Shown here: in pieces, positions 34,675 through 43,554 of the stretch
Layout: each line of letters begins with the position of its first letter
How positions within the stretch are numbered: position 1 is the first letter of the stretch
Translations under genes and position numbers: made by a program
Assembly (NCBI RefSeq): GCF_022179445.1
Contig: NZ_BPQU01000037.1
Location: 1 to 46,681 of the forward strand
Direction: 5' to 3'
DNA from: Methylobacterium mesophilicum
Lineage (GTDB): Bacteria > Pseudomonadota > Alphaproteobacteria > Rhizobiales > Beijerinckiaceae
Length of the DNA stretch: 46,681 nucleotides
Notes under the pieces: generated by a model
Databases searched by the model: none
What the model saw: only the letters and a program-made list of their open reading frames with translations
What the model was told of the DNA's origin: nothing

Positions 34675-36233
34675 TTCTTCTCAACGTTCCAGAACAGCGG
34701 GATGGCGGACGGGATCAGGCCGGTGAGCGTGGTCCGGTAGGCTGCCGGCTGCGCGAATTGGCCGAAGGGCACGACCAGGCCTTCGCCGTAGATGACGGAC
34801 TGAATCGCGCCCGCGATGTCACGCCGCTTGTCCGGATCGGGCTCACGGGAGAACCGGTCGAACAGCCCGACCATGCGCGTGTCGCACATGAACCCGGAAC
34901 TCGCCGCATCCTTGCAATTGAAGTTGATCGCCGAGTTCGTCAGCGGGGAGCTGAGGTCGAGGCCGAGGGCGTGAATGCCGAAGACGTTCCACCCGGCCTT
35001 CTTGGTGCGGCGCGCGAGCAGGGCCGCCCAATCCATGACCTGGAGGTCCACGGTGAAGCCGGCCTGTTTCAGCCGGTCGGCCAGGATCGTCGAGGAGACG
35101 CGCGCCGCCTCGAGATCGTTGGCCGCCATCACGATCACGGGCTCGCCCTTGTAGGCTGTCGCCTTCAGGGCGGCTCGGGCCGCCGCCACCGACGGATCGC
35201 GCAGAGGCTCGGTCCCGGCATGCGTCTCGTAGGGGGAGCCGCAGATGAAGAAGGCGTCGCAGGTCTGCGAGAAGCGTGGATCCAGGCCGAACCCGTCCAG
35301 GACCTCGCGCTGATCCACGAGGCTCAGCAGCACGCGCCGGATCGCCGGGTCGTCGAAGGGCTTGGCCGCCGTATTGATGCGGTAATGCCCCGTGAACCTG
35401 TGCGGGCCGGTGAAGTTCATCACCGCCAGGCTCTTGTTGCGCTCGATCTGTTCGATCAGATCGAACGGCGCGTACTGCATGAGATCGATCTCGCCCACGC
35501 CGAGGGCGCCGACGGCGGTCGCACCATCCGGGATGATGCGGATGTCGAGGGCGTCGACCTTCACGACCTTGCCGCCGGCCAGGAAGTCCGCCGGCTCCGG
35601 ACGCGGCCGGTAATCGGCGTTCTTGCGCAACAGCATGTGGTCGCCGGTGATGTGCGCGGCGCGGTCGTAGACGAAGGGACCCGACCCCATGACCTCCGAG
35701 AGCTGCGTCGTGGCCGGCGTCGCGGCGAGCCGGGCGGGCATGATGAAGGGCGTCGGGCTCGACGTGGTGCCGAGCGTGTCGAGCACGAGGCCGTAGGGCT
35801 CCCGCAGCGTCAGCACGAAGGTCCTGTCGTCCGCGGGATCGAGCCCCGCCGCCACGTCCATGAGCCGGCCGCCGAGCGCGCTGCGGGCTGCCCAGCGCTT
35901 GAGCGAGGCGACGCAGTCGGCGGCCCGGACGGGGGTGCCGTCATGGAAGCGCAGGCCGTCGCGCACGGTGAAGCGCCAGGTCAGGCGATCGTCCGACACC
36001 GACCACGTGTCGACCATCTGCGGCTTGAACACGCCCTTCGCGTCCGGCGCGAACAGCGTGTCGTAGACCATGAAGCCGAAGGTCCGGGTGATATAGGCCG
36101 TGGTGAAATAGGGATCGAGGGTGACGACCTCGGCTTCGAGTACTGCCCGCACCGTCGTTTCCGCACCGGCCGGTGCCGGCGCGAGGAGCGCACCCGCGGC
36201 TGCGATCAGCCCGGGAAGCCAGAATCGTCTCAT
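34671..36233 (-). CDS. ABC transporter substrate-binding protein (peptide/opine type), copy A
   Basis: A 520-aa periplasmic binding protein of the SBP_bac_5 family. A Sec signal peptide (MRRFWLPGLIAAAGALLAPAPAGAE) is followed by typical family landmarks: VRAVLEAEVVTLDPYFTTAYITRTFGFMVYDTLFA, WRFTVRDGLRFHDGTPVRAADCVASLKRW and GSGPFVYD. It lies at the head of a two-gene minus-strand unit with the GMC oxidoreductase and is divergent from a second binding protein and the matching permeases. It probably shares those permeases. The ligand is unknown; the family binds peptides, opines, nickel chelates and glycosides. Confidence 0.93.
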   Translation of the reverse strand: MRRFWLPGLIAAAGALLAPAPAGAETTVRAVLEAEVVTLDPYFTTAYITRTFGFMVYDTLFAPDAKGVFKPQMVDTWSVSDDRLTWRFTVRDGLRFHDGTPVRAADCVASLKRWAARSALGGRLMDVAAGLDPADDRTFVLTLREPYGLVLDTLGTTSSPTPFIMPARLAATPATTQLSEVMGSGPFVYDRAAHITGDHMLLRKNADYRPRPEPADFLAGGKVVKVDALDIRIIPDGATAVGALGVGEIDLMQYAPFDLIEQIERNKSLAVMNFTGPHRFTGHYRINTAAKPFDDPAIRRVLLSLVDQREVLDGFGLDPRFSQTCDAFFICGSPYETHAGTEPLRDPSVAAARAALKATAYKGEPVIVMAANDLEAARVSSTILADRLKQAGFTVDLQVMDWAALLARRTKKAGWNVFGIHALGLDLSSPLTNSAINFNCKDAASSGFMCDTRMVGLFDRFSREPDPDKRRDIAGAIQSVIYGEGLVVPFGQFAQPAAYRTTLTGLIPSAIPLFWNVEKK

Positions 36234-36482
36234 GCGTATTCACCCTGTGTCCGGGCCGGCTAAGCAAGCCGGATACCAGCAAAAGATGGCGTGCCGATCC
36301 AGGGGCGTTCGGCGCGATCCGCGAGGGCACCGTGCGGGCCTCGTCACCCAAGAATTGGAGGGCTGCCGGATCCGCGCCACCAGAAGTGGCCTGTTCGATG
36401 CATTCGGCTGGAACGGCCCCAGTTCGCCGTGGGGATTGCCGGATCGCCCCGGGGCGATCCGAGCCGCTTGAAAAGGTCCCGG
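36234..36482. promoter_or_regulatory. Divergent control region with a 20-bp palindrome
   Basis: Between the two binding-protein genes there are three clean inverted repeats: CCGGCT-AAGCA-AGCCGG at 36256-36272 (in the leader of copy A), GCCAC-N5-GTGGC at 36376-36390, and the perfect 20-bp palindrome GGATCGCCCCGGGGCGATCC at 36441-36460, 22 bp before the copy B ATG. No regulator gene is adjacent. The palindrome may be the operator of an unlinked repressor or a transcript hairpin. Confidence 0.5.
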
Positions 36483-38066
36483 ATGAATCGACGCGATTTC
36501 GCCAAGCTCGTGCTCGCTGCAGGTGCGGCGGGGCCGATCCCCTTCGGCATCACGCGCGCCGCAGGCCAGACCCGCGGCGGCGTCCTCAACACCGTGATCC
36601 AGCCCGAGCCGCCGATCCTGGTCTCGGCGCTCAATCAGCAGGCCCCGACGCTCACGGTCTGCGGCAAGATCTACGAGAGCCTGCTCACCTACGATTTCGA
36701 TCTGACGCCGAAGCCCGGCATGGCCCAGAGCTGGGAGCGCAGCCCGGATGGCCTGACCTACACGTTCAAGCTGTTTCCCGGGATCACCTTCCACGACGGG
36801 TCGCCGATGACCTCGGAGGACGTGGTGTTCTCGGTCACGAAGGCGCTGATGGAGGCCCATGCGCGGGCGCGCGGCACGTTCTCGCGCCTTGCGTCCGCCG
36901 AAGCGCCGGACCCGCTCACCGTGGTGTTCAAGCTGAAGGAGCCGTTCGCGCCCTTCCTGCACGCTTTCGACGCCACGACCGCGCCGATCATCTCCAAGGC
37001 GCTCTACGAGAACACCGACCTGCGGCAGAACCCGAACAACGCCCGGGCGATCGGCACCGGCCCGTTCAAGCTCAAGGAATGGGTCAAGGGATCCCACATC
37101 CACCTCGTGCGTCACGAGGGCTATTACCGCAAAGGTGAACCCTATCTCGACGAGATCTACTACCGCGTCATTCCGGACGCGGCCTCCCGGGCCGTCGCCC
37201 TGGAGAGCGGCACGATCCAGCTGACCCAGTGGAACGACGTCGAGGCCTTCGACGTGCCGCGCCTCAAGGCGCTCCCGAACCTCGACATGACCACGAAGGG
37301 CTACGAGTTCTACGCCCCCCATCTCTGGCTGGAGATGAACACGCGCATCGCGCCGATGAACGACCGGCGCTTCCGGCAGGCGGTGCTCTACGCCATCGAC
37401 CGGGAGGCCCTGCGCAAGCGCGTCTTCTTCGGCCTCGGAAAGGTCGCCACCGGCCCGGTCTCCTCGAAGACGCGGTTCTACGAGCCGGACGTGAAGACCT
37501 ACGCGTACGCCCCCGCGAAGGCGACGGCGCTCCTCGACGAGATGGGGCTGAAGCCCGGCGCGGGCGGCAAGCGGGTGAGCCTGAAATACCTGGTGCCGCC
37601 CTACGGCGAGCTGTGGCAGCGGGTGGCCGAGTACGTGCGCCAGTCCCTCGGCAAGGTCGGGATCGACATCGTACTGGAAGGCATCGACGTCGGCGGCTGG
37701 GCGGCGCGATGCGGCAACTGGGAGTTCGAGATCTCCGCGCCCTGGACCTACCAGTACGGGGATCCCGCTCTCGGCGTCTCGCGCTCCTACATCTCCACGA
37801 ACATCCGCAAGGGCATCCTGTTCTCGAACACCTCCGGATACAGCAACCCGGACGTCGACAGGCTGTTCGAGGAGGCTGCCGTGGCGCGGGACGACGCCAC
37901 CCGGCAGACGCTCTACAGCCGGGTCCAGAAGATCCTGGTCGAGGACGCGGCGGTTGCATGGCTCACGGAGCTCGACTTCCCGACCTTCACCGACAAGCGC
38001 ATCAAGGATCTCGTCGTCACGGGCAGCGGCGTGAACGACACCTTCGCCCGGGCCTATCGCGCATGA
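36483..38066 (+). CDS. ABC transporter substrate-binding protein (peptide/opine type), copy B
   Basis: A 527-aa SBP_bac_5 family protein. The N-terminus MNRRDFAKLVLAAGAAGPIPFG has a twin-arginine motif (RRDFAK), implying Tat export already folded. Family landmarks are GGVLNTVIQPEPPILVSALNQQAPT, FKLFPGITFHDGSPMTSEDVVFSV, IGTGPFKLKEWVKGSHI and RRFRQAVLYAIDREAL. The ATG at 36483 follows an AAAGGT box. The stop overlaps the first permease start by four bases (ATGA). It differs clearly from copy A and from its Sec export route, so the importer may serve two related ligands. Confidence 0.94.
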   Translation: MNRRDFAKLVLAAGAAGPIPFGITRAAGQTRGGVLNTVIQPEPPILVSALNQQAPTLTVCGKIYESLLTYDFDLTPKPGMAQSWERSPDGLTYTFKLFPGITFHDGSPMTSEDVVFSVTKALMEAHARARGTFSRLASAEAPDPLTVVFKLKEPFAPFLHAFDATTAPIISKALYENTDLRQNPNNARAIGTGPFKLKEWVKGSHIHLVRHEGYYRKGEPYLDEIYYRVIPDAASRAVALESGTIQLTQWNDVEAFDVPRLKALPNLDMTTKGYEFYAPHLWLEMNTRIAPMNDRRFRQAVLYAIDREALRKRVFFGLGKVATGPVSSKTRFYEPDVKTYAYAPAKATALLDEMGLKPGAGGKRVSLKYLVPPYGELWQRVAEYVRQSLGKVGIDIVLEGIDVGGWAARCGNWEFEISAPWTYQYGDPALGVSRSYISTNIRKGILFSNTSGYSNPDVDRLFEEAAVARDDATRQTLYSRVQKILVEDAAVAWLTELDFPTFTDKRIKDLVVTGSGVNDTFARAYRA

Positions 38067-39049
38067 GGACGATAGCCGCCCTGGCCGCCTGGATCGCGCG
38101 GACGCTGGCGGTGATCCTGGTCATCGCCAGCGTGAACTTCGCCCTCGTCCACGCGGCGCCCGGCGATCCGGCCCAGGTCATCGCGGGCCAGTCCGGCGCC
38201 TCGGACGAGACGCTTCTCCGGCAGCTCCGGGCGGAATACGGCCTCGACAAGCCCTACCCGGTACAACTCGCGACCTATCTGGGCCGGGTCCTGCGGCTCG
38301 ACCTCGGCTATTCCTACCGGCAGCAGCGGCCGGTGCTCGGCCTCGTCCTGGAGCGCCTGCCCGCGACCCTGCTGCTCACCGGCACGGCCTTCGCCCTGGC
38401 GCTCGGGTCCGGGATCCTGCTCGGCACCCTCTCGGGGGTGCGGGCGGGCCGGTGGTCCGACACCCTGATCGGCCTCGTGGCGCTGGTGCTCTACGCCATG
38501 CCGGTCTTCTGGCTCGGCCTGATGCTGGTGCTGGTCTTCTCGGTCCAGCTCGAATGGCTGCCGGCCTTCGGCTACCGCAGCGTCGGCACGACGTTCTCGC
38601 CGCTGGGGCAGGTCGGCGACGTGCTGGCGCACCTGATCCTGCCCGTCCTGTCGCTCGCCGCGGTCTATCTGGCGGTCTACGCCCGCCTGATGCGGACCTC
38701 GATCGTCGAGGTCGCCGCCCAGGACTTCGTGAAGACCGCCCGGGCCAAGGGCCTCACCCGTGGCCGCGTGATCCGCGACCACATGATCCGCAACGCGATC
38801 CTGCCGGTGGTGACGGTGGCCGGCATGCAGGCCGGCGCATTGGTCGGCGGCTCGGTGGTGGTCGAGACGGTGTTCGCCTGGCCGGGCCTCGGTCGGCTGG
38901 TGTTCGAGGCCCTCAGCCAGCGCGACTATCCGGTCCTGCTCGGGATCTTCCTCGTGATGTCCGTGCTCGTGATCCTCATCAACATGCTGACCGACCTGCT
39001 CTCGCGGCTCATCGATCCGCGGATCGCCGCCTCCGCGAAGGCCGCCTGA
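38063..39049 (+). CDS. ABC transporter permease (DppB/OppB type)
   Basis: A 328-aa inner-membrane permease with about six helices. It opens with the OppB-type pattern SVNFALVHAAPGDPAQVIAG. The long periplasmic loop LRAEYGLDKPYPVQLATYLGRVLRLDLGYSYRQQRPV and the ATPase-contact EAA loop AKGLTRGRVIRDHMIRNAILPVV are present. It overlaps the binding protein gene by four bases and the next permease by one (TGATG). It pairs with the DppC-type subunit to form the channel. Confidence 0.95.
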   Translation: MRTIAALAAWIARTLAVILVIASVNFALVHAAPGDPAQVIAGQSGASDETLLRQLRAEYGLDKPYPVQLATYLGRVLRLDLGYSYRQQRPVLGLVLERLPATLLLTGTAFALALGSGILLGTLSGVRAGRWSDTLIGLVALVLYAMPVFWLGLMLVLVFSVQLEWLPAFGYRSVGTTFSPLGQVGDVLAHLILPVLSLAAVYLAVYARLMRTSIVEVAAQDFVKTARAKGLTRGRVIRDHMIRNAILPVVTVAGMQAGALVGGSVVVETVFAWPGLGRLVFEALSQRDYPVLLGIFLVMSVLVILINMLTDLLSRLIDPRIAASAKAA

Positions 39050-39885
39050 TGGGGGTCATCCGGGCGTTCCTGCGCAACCCCGGCGGGGTGATCGGCCTCG
39101 TGCTGCTCGTGGCGGTGGTCGCGGTGGCGATCTTCGCGCCGCTCCTCGTCCCGGTCGATCCCTGGGAGATGGTCGGCGCGCCCTTCGAGCCGCCGCTCAG
39201 CCCCGATCTGCCCCTGGGCTCCGACACGATGGGCCGGGACATCGCCGCCGGCCTCGCCCACGGCGCCCGGGTCTCGCTGGCGATCGGCCTCGCCTCGACG
39301 CTCGCAGCGCTGCTGGTCGGCGTAGCGATCGGGGCGACGGCCGGATGGTTCGGCGGCCTCGTCGACGCCGTGCTGATGCGGATCGCCGAGCTGTTCCAGA
39401 CGATCCCCGGCTTCATCCTGGCGGTGCTGCTGGTCGCGACCCTGGGGCCGTCGCTCGCTCACGAGATCCTGGCGATCGCGGCGATCAGCTGGCCGCCGCT
39501 GGCACGCCTGACCCGCGGCGAGTTCCTGCGGCTGAAGAACCGGGACTTCGTGCGGGCCGCCGCCTGCCAGGGCGAGCGCCCCGCGGCCCTGGTCCTGCGC
39601 CACATCCTACCGAACGCCCTGGCGCCGATCATCGTCACCGGCTCGCTCACGGTCGCCACCGCGATCCTGATCGAGAGCGCGCTGAGCTTCCTCGGTCTGG
39701 GCGATCCGAACCTGATGTCCTGGGGCTACATGGTCGGCGCCGCCCGCACGGTCATCCGGCAGGCCTGGTGGACGAGCGTCTTCCCCGGCGCCGCGATCCT
39801 CGTGACGGTGCTCGCCATCAACCTCGTCGGCGAGGCGCTCAACGACGCGCTCAACCCGCGGCTTGCCCGGCGGAGCGGTGCATGA
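39049..39885 (+). CDS. ABC transporter permease (DppC/OppC type)
   Basis: A 278-aa permease, the second channel subunit. It begins with a short cytoplasmic tail and first helix (GVIGLVLLVAVVAVAIFAPLLVPVDP), then PLGSDTMGRDIAAGLAHGARVSLAIGL, the DppC hallmark. The EAA loop is ACQGERPAALVLRHILPNALAPI, and ESALSFLGLGDPNLMSWGYMV follows near the end. The ATG shares an A with the stop of the preceding gene, and its own stop overlaps the ATPase start (ATGA). Confidence 0.95.
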   Translation: MGVIRAFLRNPGGVIGLVLLVAVVAVAIFAPLLVPVDPWEMVGAPFEPPLSPDLPLGSDTMGRDIAAGLAHGARVSLAIGLASTLAALLVGVAIGATAGWFGGLVDAVLMRIAELFQTIPGFILAVLLVATLGPSLAHEILAIAAISWPPLARLTRGEFLRLKNRDFVRAAACQGERPAALVLRHILPNALAPIIVTGSLTVATAILIESALSFLGLGDPNLMSWGYMVGAARTVIRQAWWTSVFPGAAILVTVLAINLVGEALNDALNPRLARRSGA

Positions 39886-41531
39886 GCCGGCCGGTCCTCT
39901 CGATCACGGACCTCTCCATCAGCCTGCCGCGGGGCGCCGACCGGGCCCAGGCGGTGAGCGACGTCTCGATCACGGTGGGCGCCAACGAGATCGTCTGCCT
40001 CGTGGGCGAGTCGGGGTCGGGCAAGTCGATGATCGCCCATGCGATCCTGGGCCTGCTGCCGCCGGGGGTGACGGTCGCCGGCGGCGCGGTCGCGCTGCGC
40101 GGTCGCGACATCGCCACCGCGTCCGAGGCGGAGATGCGCGCCATCCGCGGACGCGAGGCCGCGATGATCTTTCAAGAGCCGCTCAGCGCGCTGAACCCGC
40201 TGAAGCGTATCGGCGAGCAGATCGCCGAGGCCATACGGGCCCATGCGCCGGAAACGCCGCGCGCCGCGGTCGGAGCGCGGGTCGGCGCGCTGATCCAGGA
40301 TGTCGGCCTGCCGGACCCGGCGCGGATCCGGGCCAGCTTTCCGTTCGCGCTGTCGGGCGGCCAGCGCCAGCGGGTGATGATCGCCATCGCCATGGCCAAC
40401 AATCCGGCGCTGCTGGTGGCCGACGAGCCGACCACCGCCCTCGACGTGACCACGCAGGCTCAAATCCTCACGCTGATCCGCCGCCTCCAGAGCGAGCGGC
40501 AGATGGGCGTCCTGCTGATCACGCACGATTTCGGCGTGGTCGCCGAGATGGCCGACCGCGTCGTGGTGATGCGCGACGGCCGGGTCGTCGAGCAGGGCAG
40601 CGCCGAAGCGGTCCTGACCGCGCCTCGCGACCCCTACACCCGGGCACTGATCGCCGCGGTGCCGCATGGCAGCGGCCGCCCGGCGCGCAGGACGAATGCG
40701 GCGTCGCCGCCGCTGCTCGAGATCGAGGCGCTCTCCAAGACCTTCATCACGCGGCAGGGGTGGTTCCGTCCGGCCCGGCGCGTGGTCGCCGCGGACGGGA
40801 TCTCCCTCACGCTGTCGGCCGGCCAGACGGTGGCGGTGGTGGGCGAATCGGGGTCGGGCAAGTCGACCCTGGGGCAGATGATCCTGCGTCTGGCCGAGCC
40901 GGATTCGGGCCGGGTCCGCTTCGGGGGCCAGGATCTCCTGGCCCTGCGGGGCGAGGCGCTCCGGGTCGCACGCCGCCGCATCCAGATCGTGTTCCAGGAC
41001 CCGTTCGCGGCGCTGAACCCGCGCCAGAGGGTCGGCGAGGCGATCGCCCGCGGCCCGATGGCCTACGGCGTGCCGAAAGCCGAGGCCGTCGCCGAGGCGC
41101 GGGCGCTGCTCGACCGGGTCGGCCTGAAAGCCGGCGCGGCCGAGCGCTTCCCGCACGAGTTCTCCGGCGGCCAGCGCCAGCGCATCTGCATCGCCCGGGC
41201 GCTGGCGCTCAAGCCGCGCGTCCTCGTAGCGGACGAGGCGGTTTCGGCGCTCGACGTCTCCGTACAGGCCCGCGTGCTCGACCTGCTGGCGGAGCTCCGC
41301 GCCGAGTACAATCTCGCAATGCTGTTCATCACCCACGACCTGCGCATCGCCGCCCGGATCGCCGACCGGGTCGCGGTGATGCAGCAGGGCCGGATCGTCG
41401 AGACGGGACCGGCCGCCGTGATCTTCGCCGCGCCCGAGCACCCCTACACACGCGGCCTCGTGGCCGCGATGCCGGGCCGCCGCCTGTTCGGCGGTCTCGA
41501 CGCGTCGGCGCCCGAGGCGCTGACCGCCTGA
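39882..41531 (+). CDS. Fused double ABC ATPase (DppD-DppF type)
   Basis: A 549-aa protein carrying both nucleotide-binding domains of the dipeptide-type importer in one chain. Domain 1: Walker A GESGSGKS at residues 42-49, signature LSGGQRQR, Walker B LLVADEPTTALD. Domain 2: Walker A GESGSGKS from residue 321, signature FSGGQRQR, and Walker B with VADEAVSALD (Ala in place of the usual Pro). Each domain ends with the oligopeptide-transporter C-terminal helix (PRDPYTRALIAAVPHG, PEHPYTRGLVAAMPG). It energises the permeases encoded immediately upstream. Confidence 0.95.
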   Translation: MSRPVLSITDLSISLPRGADRAQAVSDVSITVGANEIVCLVGESGSGKSMIAHAILGLLPPGVTVAGGAVALRGRDIATASEAEMRAIRGREAAMIFQEPLSALNPLKRIGEQIAEAIRAHAPETPRAAVGARVGALIQDVGLPDPARIRASFPFALSGGQRQRVMIAIAMANNPALLVADEPTTALDVTTQAQILTLIRRLQSERQMGVLLITHDFGVVAEMADRVVVMRDGRVVEQGSAEAVLTAPRDPYTRALIAAVPHGSGRPARRTNAASPPLLEIEALSKTFITRQGWFRPARRVVAADGISLTLSAGQTVAVVGESGSGKSTLGQMILRLAEPDSGRVRFGGQDLLALRGEALRVARRRIQIVFQDPFAALNPRQRVGEAIARGPMAYGVPKAEAVAEARALLDRVGLKAGAAERFPHEFSGGQRQRICIARALALKPRVLVADEAVSALDVSVQARVLDLLAELRAEYNLAMLFITHDLRIAARIADRVAVMQQGRIVETGPAAVIFAAPEHPYTRGLVAAMPGRRLFGGLDASAPEALTA

Positions 41532-41629
41532 GCGCGTATGCCGGTTCGGCGACGATGGCCGGCGGCACCGGCACGGATGATGCAGCGACCGTGTGTTTTT
41601 CGAGGCGCCTGCAACTCTCGGGGAGATCC

Positions 41630-42529
41630 ATGGCTTCGGCGAGCGGACGAATTCTGACGGGCGCGGAGGTGAAGGCGCTGTCGCAGCGCTCGGACCTGCG
41701 CGGTGCGGTGCGCCTCGGCGCGCATGTCCTGATGTTGGCCGGCTCCGGCTGGCTGGTCTGGCGCTCCGGACCGTGGACGCTGCTGCCCGCCATGATGCTG
41801 CTCGGCATCGTGCAATCGGCGCTGTTCGCGCCGATCCACGAGACCATCCACCTGACCGCGTTCCGCTCGCGCCGGGCCAACGCCGTCGTCGGCTGGCTGG
41901 TCGCTTGCCCGTCGCTCCTGAACTGGCACTTCTACACGGCCTTCCACCTCGCCCATCACCGCCACACGCAGGATCCCGAGCACGATCCCGAACTCGCGTT
42001 GCTGCCTCCCTCCACCCTCGACGCCTATGTCTGGCGCGTGATGGCGCTGCCCTACTGGCGCACCCGTCTCCAGGTGGCCTGGGCCGGCCTGCGCGGCGAC
42101 CTCTCGGCCTACCCCTTCATCACGGAGCGCGCCGCGCCGCGCATCATCCGGTCGCTCAGACTGATGTGCGCCGTCCTGCTCGGCGTCTCGGTTCTCGGTA
42201 TGGTGCTGATCGGCTGGTGGGCGCCCCTGGTGTTCTGGATCGGGCCGCAACTCCTCGGGCAGCCGTTCCTGCGGCTCTACCTGCTCACCGAGCACACGCT
42301 CTGCACCATGGACGACAACGGCCTGACCAACACCCGCACGACCTTGACCAACGGCCTGATGCGTCTGCTCATGTGGAACATGCCGTTCCACACCGAGCAC
42401 CACCTCTATCCGTCGATCCCGTTCCACCGCCTTCCGGACGCCCACGCGGCGATGCGCGAGCGCCTCGTCGTGCTGCAGCGCGGCTACGCCAAGTGGCATG
42501 TCGGCTTCGTCCGGACGTTGCGCCCGTGA
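41630..42529 (+). CDS. Membrane fatty-acid desaturase/hydroxylase-type di-iron protein
   Basis: A 299-aa integral-membrane di-iron enzyme. All three histidine boxes are present: HETIH (70-74), HLAHHRH (106-112) and HTEHHLYP (254-261). Hydrophobic segments lie at about 33-60, 80-100, 180-215. The HRHTQDPEHDPEL extension after box 2 and HTEHHLYPSIPFHRLP at box 3 are typical of the desaturase/ketolase superfamily. It would use O2 and electrons from a ferredoxin or similar donor to hydroxylate or desaturate a hydrophobic substrate. The ATG at 41630 follows GGGAG. Its stop overlaps the hydrolase start. Genetic coupling to an ABC importer is unusual for a lipid desaturase and hints at action on the imported compound. 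Confidence 0.88.
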   Translation: MASASGRILTGAEVKALSQRSDLRGAVRLGAHVLMLAGSGWLVWRSGPWTLLPAMMLLGIVQSALFAPIHETIHLTAFRSRRANAVVGWLVACPSLLNWHFYTAFHLAHHRHTQDPEHDPELALLPPSTLDAYVWRVMALPYWRTRLQVAWAGLRGDLSAYPFITERAAPRIIRSLRLMCAVLLGVSVLGMVLIGWWAPLVFWIGPQLLGQPFLRLYLLTEHTLCTMDDNGLTNTRTTLTNGLMRLLMWNMPFHTEHHLYPSIPFHRLPDAHAAMRERLVVLQRGYAKWHVGFVRTLRP

Positions 42530-43554
42530 CCGGATGGCCGACGGCTACCGGAACCTTCGAACTCGGGGACCTGCCGCTTCAGTCGGGCGCCGTGCTGCCG
42601 GGCGCGCATCTGCGCTGGAAGACGCACGGGACTCTCTCGCCTGGGCGCGACAACGTCGTGCTCTATCCGACGAGCTACGCGGCCCAGCATCCCGACCTCG
42701 AATGGCTGATCGGCCCGGATGGCGTGCTCGATCCGGAGCGGTGGTTCATCGTCATCCCGGACATGTTCGGCAACGGGCTGTCATCGAGCCCATCGAACAC
42801 GCCGGACTGGCCCGGCCTCGTCACCGCCTGGGACAACGTCCACGCCCAGCGCCGCCTCATCACCGAGATCTGGGGGATCGCGCGGCTGCACGCCGTCTAC
42901 GGCTGGTCGATGGGCGCTCAGCAAGCCTACCATTGGGCGGCCCTGTTCCCCGAGCAGGTCGCCCGGGCGGTGATCACCTGCGGCAGCGCCCGCACCGCCA
43001 CCCACAACAGCGTGTTCCTGAAGGGCCTCATGGCGGTGCTGGAGGCCGCGCCCGAGTATCGTGGCGCCGGCCGCTTCTCGGCCGAGCCCGTCGCTTCGCT
43101 GCGGGCCTTCGGGCGCATCTACGCCGGCTGGGCGCTCAGCCAGGACTTCTACCGGGCGGACCTGCACCGGACCGCGCTCGGCGCGCCGGACCTCGACACC
43201 TTCCTGCGCACCGACTGGGAGGAACGCTTCGCCCGGCGCCCGGCGGCCGACCTCTACGCACAGCTCCGCACTTGGGACGCGGGCGACATCAGCCGCAACC
43301 CAGGCTTCGACGGCGATCTGGCGCGGGCGCTCGGCGCGATCACGGCCCGGCTGCTGCTGATGCCCGGGGAGACCGACCTCTACTTCCGCGTCGCCGACAA
43401 CGCGGCCGAGCTGCCCCACCTCCGGGATGCCATCCTGCGGCCGATCCCCAGCATCTGGGGCCACCGCGCGGGCAATCCGTCGACCAATCCGGCCGATGCG
43501 GCTTTTCTCCGCGACACGGTACGTGCGTTCCTCGGATCATCCGAAGTCATATGA
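42526..43554 (+). CDS. Alpha/beta hydrolase, MetX (homoserine acetyltransferase)-like
   Basis: A 342-aa alpha/beta-fold protein of the MetX-like family. The nucleophile elbow is GWSMGAQQAY with Ser128, the acid is Asp284 in PGETDLYF, and the His is H313 in WGHRAGNP. The N-terminus resembles MetX (LPLQSGAVLPGAHLRWKTHGTLSPGRDNVVLYPTSY). True MetX is usually longer and embedded with methionine genes; this context points instead to a hydrolase or acyltransferase for the cluster's substrate. The start is GTG at 42526 overlapping the desaturase stop by four bases. Confidence 0.87.
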   Translation: MTGWPTATGTFELGDLPLQSGAVLPGAHLRWKTHGTLSPGRDNVVLYPTSYAAQHPDLEWLIGPDGVLDPERWFIVIPDMFGNGLSSSPSNTPDWPGLVTAWDNVHAQRRLITEIWGIARLHAVYGWSMGAQQAYHWAALFPEQVARAVITCGSARTATHNSVFLKGLMAVLEAAPEYRGAGRFSAEPVASLRAFGRIYAGWALSQDFYRADLHRTALGAPDLDTFLRTDWEERFARRPAADLYAQLRTWDAGDISRNPGFDGDLARALGAITARLLLMPGETDLYFRVADNAAELPHLRDAILRPIPSIWGHRAGNPSTNPADAAFLRDTVRAFLGSSEVI

